Of a stretch of 10,533 nt of DNA, positions 7,662-10,533 are shown in pieces. Each line of letters begins with the position of its first letter. Within the stretch, counting starts at the first letter, position 1. The DNA comes from Clostridia bacterium (GTDB taxonomy: Bacteria; Bacillota; DSM-521; Neomoorellales; Neomoorellaceae), in contig JASUSX010000048.1 in NCBI GenBank assembly GCA_030445875.1, positions 1 to 10,533 on the forward strand, read 5' to 3'. Under the pieces are notes generated by a model. It worked only from the letters and a program-made list of their open reading frames with translations. It did no database searches and was not told the origin of the DNA. The translations under genes were made by a program, and so were the position numbers.

Positions 7662-8001
7662 AATGAAAGGCAATTAAGGGATAATCAACGTAACCTGCCG
7701 CTATAAAGGCAACGGCTGCCAGGTAGAGCCAGAATGTTCTTGGCAATCCTCTACTCGCAGGGATAGCTGGGGTCACTTCCAGTTCCCGCGGCGTCGGGTA
7801 TAAAAACCTGGCCACAACAAGAACCGTAAGCGCCAGGAAAGCCGGGATAAATAAGATGGCAAACCCTGTTTTATAACCGCCTTTTAAGTAAAGTACCAAA
7901 GCGACAATGAGAGGGCCGGCAACGGCCCCGATTTGATCCATAGCCTCGTGGAGGCCAAATCCCCACCCCCTCCCCACTTCGGAAGTAGCGTGGGAAAGCA
8001 T
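7662..8001 (-). pseudogene. Internal fragment of an MFS transporter
   Basis: About 113 codons resembling the middle of a major-facilitator permease: HATSEVGRGWGFGLHEAMDQ (the loop and helix start typical of one MFS subgroup), then hydrophobic stretches GAVAGPLIVALVLY, GFAILFIPAFLALTVLVVA and LYLAAVAFIAAGY, ending at YPLIAFH. A full MFS protein has about 400 residues and 12 helices; here both ends are lost. The upstream end merges with the terminator of the universal stress gene, and the downstream end is joined directly to a truncated MutS gene. The frame stays open upstream to an ATG at 8067, but that stretch is the terminator hairpin, not protein. Base composition is nearer to the flanking genes than to the AT-rich MutS genes, so the pieces have different origins. 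Confidence 0.8.
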
Positions 8002-8009
8002 GATACTAG

Positions 8010-8057
8010 GGCAAGAAAACAAATGACTCCTGCCCGAATTATCCAGACAGGAGTCAT
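8010..8057 (-). terminator. Intrinsic terminator of the antiporter-usp operon
   Basis: On the minus strand ATGACTCCTG (8057-8048), a 15-base loop, CAGGAGTCAT (8032-8023), then TTTGTTTTCTT: a perfect 10-bp stem followed by a T-rich tract, 6 bases beyond the stop codon of the universal stress gene. It marks the end of the fluoride-responsive operon and should block read-through into the MFS/MutS remnants. Confidence 0.85.
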
Positions 8058-8059
8058 CA

Positions 8060-8073
8060 GCGCTCATGAGCGC
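8060..8073. repeat. 14-bp palindrome over the usp stop codon
   Basis: GCGCTCATGAGCGC is a perfect palindrome containing the last codons and TGA stop of the universal stress gene, directly upstream of the terminator stem. It may be an operator-like or RNA-folding element, or chance; no loop is available for a stable hairpin of its full length. Confidence 0.5.
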
Positions 8074-8498
8074 ATTTTGCCCTTAATTATCAACACCGGG
8101 CAGTTAGCCAGCCTTACCATAGCTTCCGAAACGCTACCCAAGAGGTAGCGCTTGATACCGCTTAATCCCCGGGCTCCTAATACCAGCAGATCATAACCCT
8201 CCTCTTCCACCAGGCGGGCCAGGGTATCGGCCGGGTGGCCGGGCACTACCTTGGTCGTTAATGTTACCCCTTCCCGGGTAGCCAGGTTTTGAGCTTCCTC
8301 CAAAGCTTGAGCAAAAAAGTTTTTGGCATCCTCCAGGACACCGTTAACTTCGTCTCTGGTATCGGCAAAATCAGGCACATGGGCCACGGAAACGGCCGTT
8401 ATTGGCGCCCCGTATTTCTTAGCCAGGTCAAGGGCAGCAAGCAGGGCTTTCCTGGCATTAGGCGAACCATCGTAGCCTACTAAAATCTTGTTAAACAT
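8064..8498 (-). CDS. Universal stress protein, UspA family, ATP-binding type
   Basis: A 144-residue single Usp domain, the normal length, soluble. It starts MFNKILVGYDGS, with the nucleotide-contacting Asp at residue 10. The diagnostic ATP motif G-x2-G-x9-G-S is complete (G108, G111, G121, S122), so this is the ATP-binding kind (MJ0577-like) rather than the non-binding UspA kind. ATG 8498 has the ribosome binding site GAGGAGGG inside the last codons of the antiporter gene. Only 3 bases separate the two genes, so they are translationally linked in one operon under the fluoride riboswitch. Usp proteins are often fused or paired with CPA2-type antiporters and may act as nucleotide-sensing regulators of transport; this is inferred here. 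An intrinsic terminator follows at once. Confidence 0.93.
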   Translation of the reverse strand: MFNKILVGYDGSPNARKALLAALDLAKKYGAPITAVSVAHVPDFADTRDEVNGVLEDAKNFFAQALEEAQNLATREGVTLTTKVVPGHPADTLARLVEEEGYDLLVLGARGLSGIKRYLLGSVSEAMVRLANCPVLIIKGKMRS

Positions 8499-8501
8499 GA
8501 T

Positions 8502-9680
8502 TTAATTACCCTCCTCTTTTTGTGGTATCAAAGCATGGCGACGCTTTTCTTGTTGGGGCGCCGGGACCCGGTCGGGCCGGAAAAAGGCCTGGGCAATCAG
8601 CGTCGGCACTACGGCACTAAGGATAACTACCGTTACTAAAATCGTATACTGGGTCTGGCTGATATAACCATGGTTGAGGCCGAACAATGAGGAAATGGTA
8701 CCGAAGGTCAGCCCGGTAGACATTAACAAGGTGGTATACATGCCCTCCCGTGGTTCAAATTTAAAGAAACGCGTTGTTGGCCAGACCCCAATGAATTTGG
8801 TCGCGATTTTAATCAACAGCGCGATGATAATTATCCCGGCGCTGGCAGTCACCGCTGGCAGGGAAACAAAAAGCCCCGCTTTGAGAAAGTAAAAGGGTGT
8901 CAAGAAAGCGAAGGCCATGGTCCGCACTCTCAAAGTCAAGTTCTTCTCTTCGAGGAAGAAGCCGGCAAACGCCAGGCCCAATAAGTAAGCCGGCAAAACG
9001 GCTTCGCTATTAGCCAGGGAGGCCAGCCCACCCAGCAAGAAAAGGAGAAAGAACAGGTATTTGATTTCCAGTTGGCTTACCCGGTTACCATAATGCTGGA
9101 TAAATAAACGGCTGAAACGCGGCACCAGGGCCAGGACCACGGTTGCCACGGCAATAAATAATAGCATCCAGAGATTAAAATTGGCAAAAAGAATTCCCAG
9201 GGCGACCACTGTCCCTAGATCCGTAATAAAACAGGCCGCCAGGATAATCCGGCCTAATTCACTTTCATTTAGGCCGGTCTCTACCATCACGGCATAGACC
9301 ACGGCTACGGAGGTTGTCGACAGGGCAATACCGGCAATTTCGGCTGCCGGCAGCGTCCAGCCCAGGGCATAATAAGCATAGGCAAAAGCCCCGCCAAAGG
9401 GCAAGGCAAAGGAAAGTAGACCAATTGCTGTGCTTTCCTTGAATCTCTTACGCAAAACTACCGGATCGACCTCGGCCCCGGCCAGAAAGGTAAGTAAAAT
9501 ACTGCCCACGCCTGCCAAAAAATCGATCCAGGGGGTGGTGTGTAAACCTAAAAAATTGCCGCCTATTACGCCCACAGCAATCTCCATTAAAGAAATAGAG
9601 ATCCCCGTCCAACCGGCCAGTAAACCGCTTAACAAAGCTAAACCCAGCCATTCGGCCGCCACGAGCCATATGTTTTCCAT
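8502..9680 (-). CDS. CPA2-family cation/proton antiporter under fluoride riboswitch
   Basis: A 392-residue integral membrane protein with about 11-13 hydrophobic helices, resembling the membrane part of KefB/NapA-type antiporters. It lacks the C-terminal TrkA-N/RCK domain of Kef channels, ending in a short charged tail (QQEKRRHALIPQKEEGN). Family marks: FLAGAEVD (66-72); the unwound-helix motif ALSTTSVAVVY (119-129), where most relatives have SPTS; ACFITDLG with Asp154 at the ion site preceded by Thr153 instead of the Asp or Asn usual there; and lysines 291 and 295 in a late helix. ATG 9680 follows AAGGGGG by 9 bases. The leader carries a fluoride aptamer and terminator, so expression should rise with fluoride. 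Inference: it may expel fluoride with proton exchange, or restore ion or pH balance during fluoride stress. Ordinary Na+/H+ or K+/H+ exchange remains possible. It is co-transcribed with the universal stress gene. Confidence 0.9.
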   Translation of the reverse strand: MENIWLVAAEWLGLALLSGLLAGWTGISISLMEIAVGVIGGNFLGLHTTPWIDFLAGVGSILLTFLAGAEVDPVVLRKRFKESTAIGLLSFALPFGGAFAYAYYALGWTLPAAEIAGIALSTTSVAVVYAVMVETGLNESELGRIILAACFITDLGTVVALGILFANFNLWMLLFIAVATVVLALVPRFSRLFIQHYGNRVSQLEIKYLFFLLFLLGGLASLANSEAVLPAYLLGLAFAGFFLEEKNLTLRVRTMAFAFLTPFYFLKAGLFVSLPAVTASAGIIIIALLIKIATKFIGVWPTTRFFKFEPREGMYTTLLMSTGLTFGTISSLFGLNHGYISQTQYTILVTVVILSAVVPTLIAQAFFRPDRVPAPQQEKRRHALIPQKEEGN

Positions 9681-9761
9681 AAGCTTAAACCCCCTTATAT
9701 TAGACCAGAGATCGGCTGAGCTTTAATGAAGGCCCAGGGTAGCCGGAGGGTGGCAAACAAT

Positions 9762-9800
9762 AAAAAACTCCTACCGATCACTGGCCGCTTTCGGTAGGAG
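9762..9800 (-). terminator. Riboswitch-controlled intrinsic terminator
   Basis: On the minus strand CTCCTACCGA (9800-9791), a 13-base loop, TCGGTAGGAG (9777-9768), then TTTTTT (9767-9762): a perfect 10-bp stem with a U tract. Its 5' arm contains the CTCC of aptamer helix P1, so terminator and ligand-bound aptamer exclude one another. This is the expression platform of the fluoride switch and implies an ON switch at the transcription level. Confidence 0.93.
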
Positions 9801-9837
9801 CTATCAGCTCATTGAGCATCAGGCGAGCTCCATCGCC
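9793..9837 (-). promoter_or_regulatory. Fluoride riboswitch aptamer (crcB motif)
   Basis: Read on the minus strand from 9837: GGCGATGGAGCTCGCC, then TGATGCTCAATGAGCTGAT, then AGCTCCTACC. This reproduces the known fold: P1 is GGAGCT paired with AGCTCC; P3 is GCTC-AAT-GAGC; and the pseudoknot pairs 5' GGCG with CGCC. The spacing and the conserved GAT, CTGAT and CTCCTACC elements match the fluoride aptamer. It lies between a promoter and an intrinsic terminator that shares its 3' strand, 112 bases ahead of the antiporter start. Fluoride binding should stabilise P1 and the pseudoknot and prevent terminator formation. Confidence 0.93.
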
Positions 9838-9899
9838 GCTAAATGAGTAAAAGGTAAGGTTCTACTCCTCCTTTCCTGGTATCAATCATTTCAATAAGA

Positions 9900-9927
9900 A
9901 TTATAGCAGCTGCGTCTACTATTGCAA
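9900..9927 (-). promoter_or_regulatory. Promoter of the fluoride-responsive antiporter operon
   Basis: On the minus strand -35 TTGCAA (9927-9922), a 16-base spacer, -10 TATAAT (9905-9900). The perfect -10 and near-consensus -35 suit the housekeeping sigma factor. Transcription would start near 9893, about 55 bases before the aptamer. The -35 hexamer is formed by the last two sense codons (TTG CAA) of the ABC permease gene upstream. Confidence 0.75.
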
Positions 9928-10281
9928 GTCTTCTTTACTAAAAAATTTACCGCACCTTCTCCACGACTCCACAGCAGCAATAAACAACAAGGCGGCATAG
10001 ACCCCCAGCACGGCCAGGGAGACGGGCAGGAGGCCCTGGCCCTGGGCCAGGGATCGCAGGGCATAACTGGTATGGGTCAGGGGCAGGGCTTTAATAAGGT
10101 AGGCCACGCCCAAAGGCAGGTAATTGCCCCCGTCCATACGGATGCCCCGTCCCAGGCCCCAGCCGAAAGCCACCAGGTACAGCAAAGGGCTCACCAGGCG
10201 CGAGGCAAAAAACTTGTAGAAGGTACGCTTCAATACTATCATTTCCCGCCAGAAGACCGTATAAAACTCCATGTCAATCAT
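9919..10281 (-). pseudogene. ABC-2 permease with internal in-frame deletion
   Basis: A 120-residue frame starting MIDMEFYTVFWREMIVLKR, matching the N-terminus of ABC-2 type export permeases (usually about 250 residues). It runs through the first membrane helix (LVSPLLYLVAFGWGLG) to GNYL. It then jumps to a typical C-terminal part, VAYLIKALPLTHTSYALRSLAQG, and the last helix (SLAVLGVYAALLFIAAVES). The central four or so helices, about 130 residues, are missing at the joint near 10115-10122, yet the frame is kept. It starts 8 bases inside the end of the ATPase gene, as normal for these operons. With only about two helices left it cannot form the usual transport path, so I list it as a probable deletion derivative. 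A functional mini-protein cannot be excluded. Confidence 0.75.
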
Positions 10282-10533
10282 CCACCTTCCGCCCTGTTAA
10301 CTCAATAAAAACGTCTTCCAGGTTAGAGCTTCCCCGGTCCATAATGCCTACCCGGTGGCAGAGCATTTCGGCTTCTTCAATGTAATGGGTGGTCAAGAGT
10401 ACGGTCATCCCCTCAGTGTTCATCCGCCGGATTAAATCCCAGATTTTCCGGCGGGTCTGGGGGTCCAGGCCCACCGTCGGCTCGTCCAGGAAAAGAACGC
10501 GCGGCCGGTGCATCAGCGCCCGGGCGATCATCA
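10274..10533 (-). CDS. ABC transporter ATPase, C-terminal part (runs off window, internally shortened)
   Basis: C-terminal part of an ABC-2 export ATPase (DrrA/CcmA-like). The start lies beyond the window edge; the ATG at 10531 is internal, within the MIARALMHRP that follows the signature motif. Seen: Walker B VLFLDEP, the D-loop (GLDP), and the H-loop histidine in LLTTHYIEEAEM. After HRVGIMDRG the usual segment of about 60-90 residues (the GTPxEL region and the small C-terminal domain) is missing, and the frame goes straight to the family's ending SNLEDVFIELTGR. So this gene also seems to carry an in-frame deletion, near 10329-10336. It overlaps the permease start by 8 bases. The catalytic core visible here is intact, so ATP hydrolysis could persist if the unseen N-terminus is normal. 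Confidence 0.8.
   Translation of the reverse strand, partial: MIARALMHRPRVLFLDEPTVGLDPQTRRKIWDLIRRMNTEGMTVLLTTHYIEEAEMLCHRVGIMDRGSSNLEDVFIELTGRKVDD

Noticed and set aside
8002..8067. N-terminal extension of the MFS frame to the ATG at 8067
   Set aside because: This stretch is the usp stop palindrome and intrinsic terminator, and its translation has no membrane-protein character.
9838..9888. A 16-codon reading frame in the fluoride leader (ATGATTGATACCAGG onward, minus strand)
   Set aside because: No ribosome binding site precedes it and it runs up to the aptamer; it is more likely chance than a leader peptide.

Overview
The window looks like part of a moderately GC-rich anaerobic, thermophilic Firmicutes (Clostridia) chromosome, and a Moorella-like acetogen is my best guess. 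The guess rests on gene content (Hdr/Qmo-type flavin and Fe-S proteins with no aerobic respiratory genes), strong AGGAG-type ribosome binding sites, a fluoride riboswitch, and heptamer repeats of a kind I associate with such genomes. It is an inference, not a species identification.

Layout. (1) 3-3822, plus strand: the 3' end of a CCG-domain Fe-S protein (HdrD/DsrK-like), then a 1124-residue protein that joins a QmoA-like and a QmoB-like (HdrA-family) flavoprotein, with two 4Fe-4S motifs and a C-terminal MvhD-like domain. The joint between the halves carries a perfect palindrome and a heptamer tandem repeat that look like captured intergenic DNA. (2) 3998-5233, plus strand: a two-dinucleotide-domain FAD/NAD(P)H oxidoreductase behind a 175-base leader and closed by a strong intrinsic terminator. 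Regions 1 and 2 plausibly form a cytoplasmic electron-transfer set linking pyridine nucleotides, flavins and Fe-S carriers. (3) 5300-8020: a rearranged, partly AT-richer zone lying between two intrinsic terminators. It holds a dynamin-like GTPase remnant (plus strand), an intact MutS-related ATPase, a 5'-truncated second MutS-related ATPase coupled to it by an ATGA overlap, and an internal fragment of an MFS transporter fused directly to the truncated MutS gene (all minus strand). (4) 8022-9927, minus strand: a complete fluoride-responsive operon with a sigma-A-type promoter, a fluoride (crcB) riboswitch aptamer, an overlapping intrinsic terminator, a CPA2-type cation/proton antiporter gene, a UspA-family gene and an operon terminator. 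(5) 9919-10533, minus strand: the end of an ABC-2 export system in which both the ATPase and the permease appear to carry internal in-frame deletions.

The best-supported regulatory system is the fluoride riboswitch controlling an antiporter plus universal stress protein rather than the usual CrcB/Fluc channel. The most unusual protein is the QmoA-QmoB-MvhD fusion with its repeat-derived linker. The decayed middle zone, with its paired MutS-like ATPases carrying Asn-Glu instead of Asp-Glu in Walker B, is the least understood part. No tRNA, rRNA, CRISPR array or complete insertion sequence was seen.
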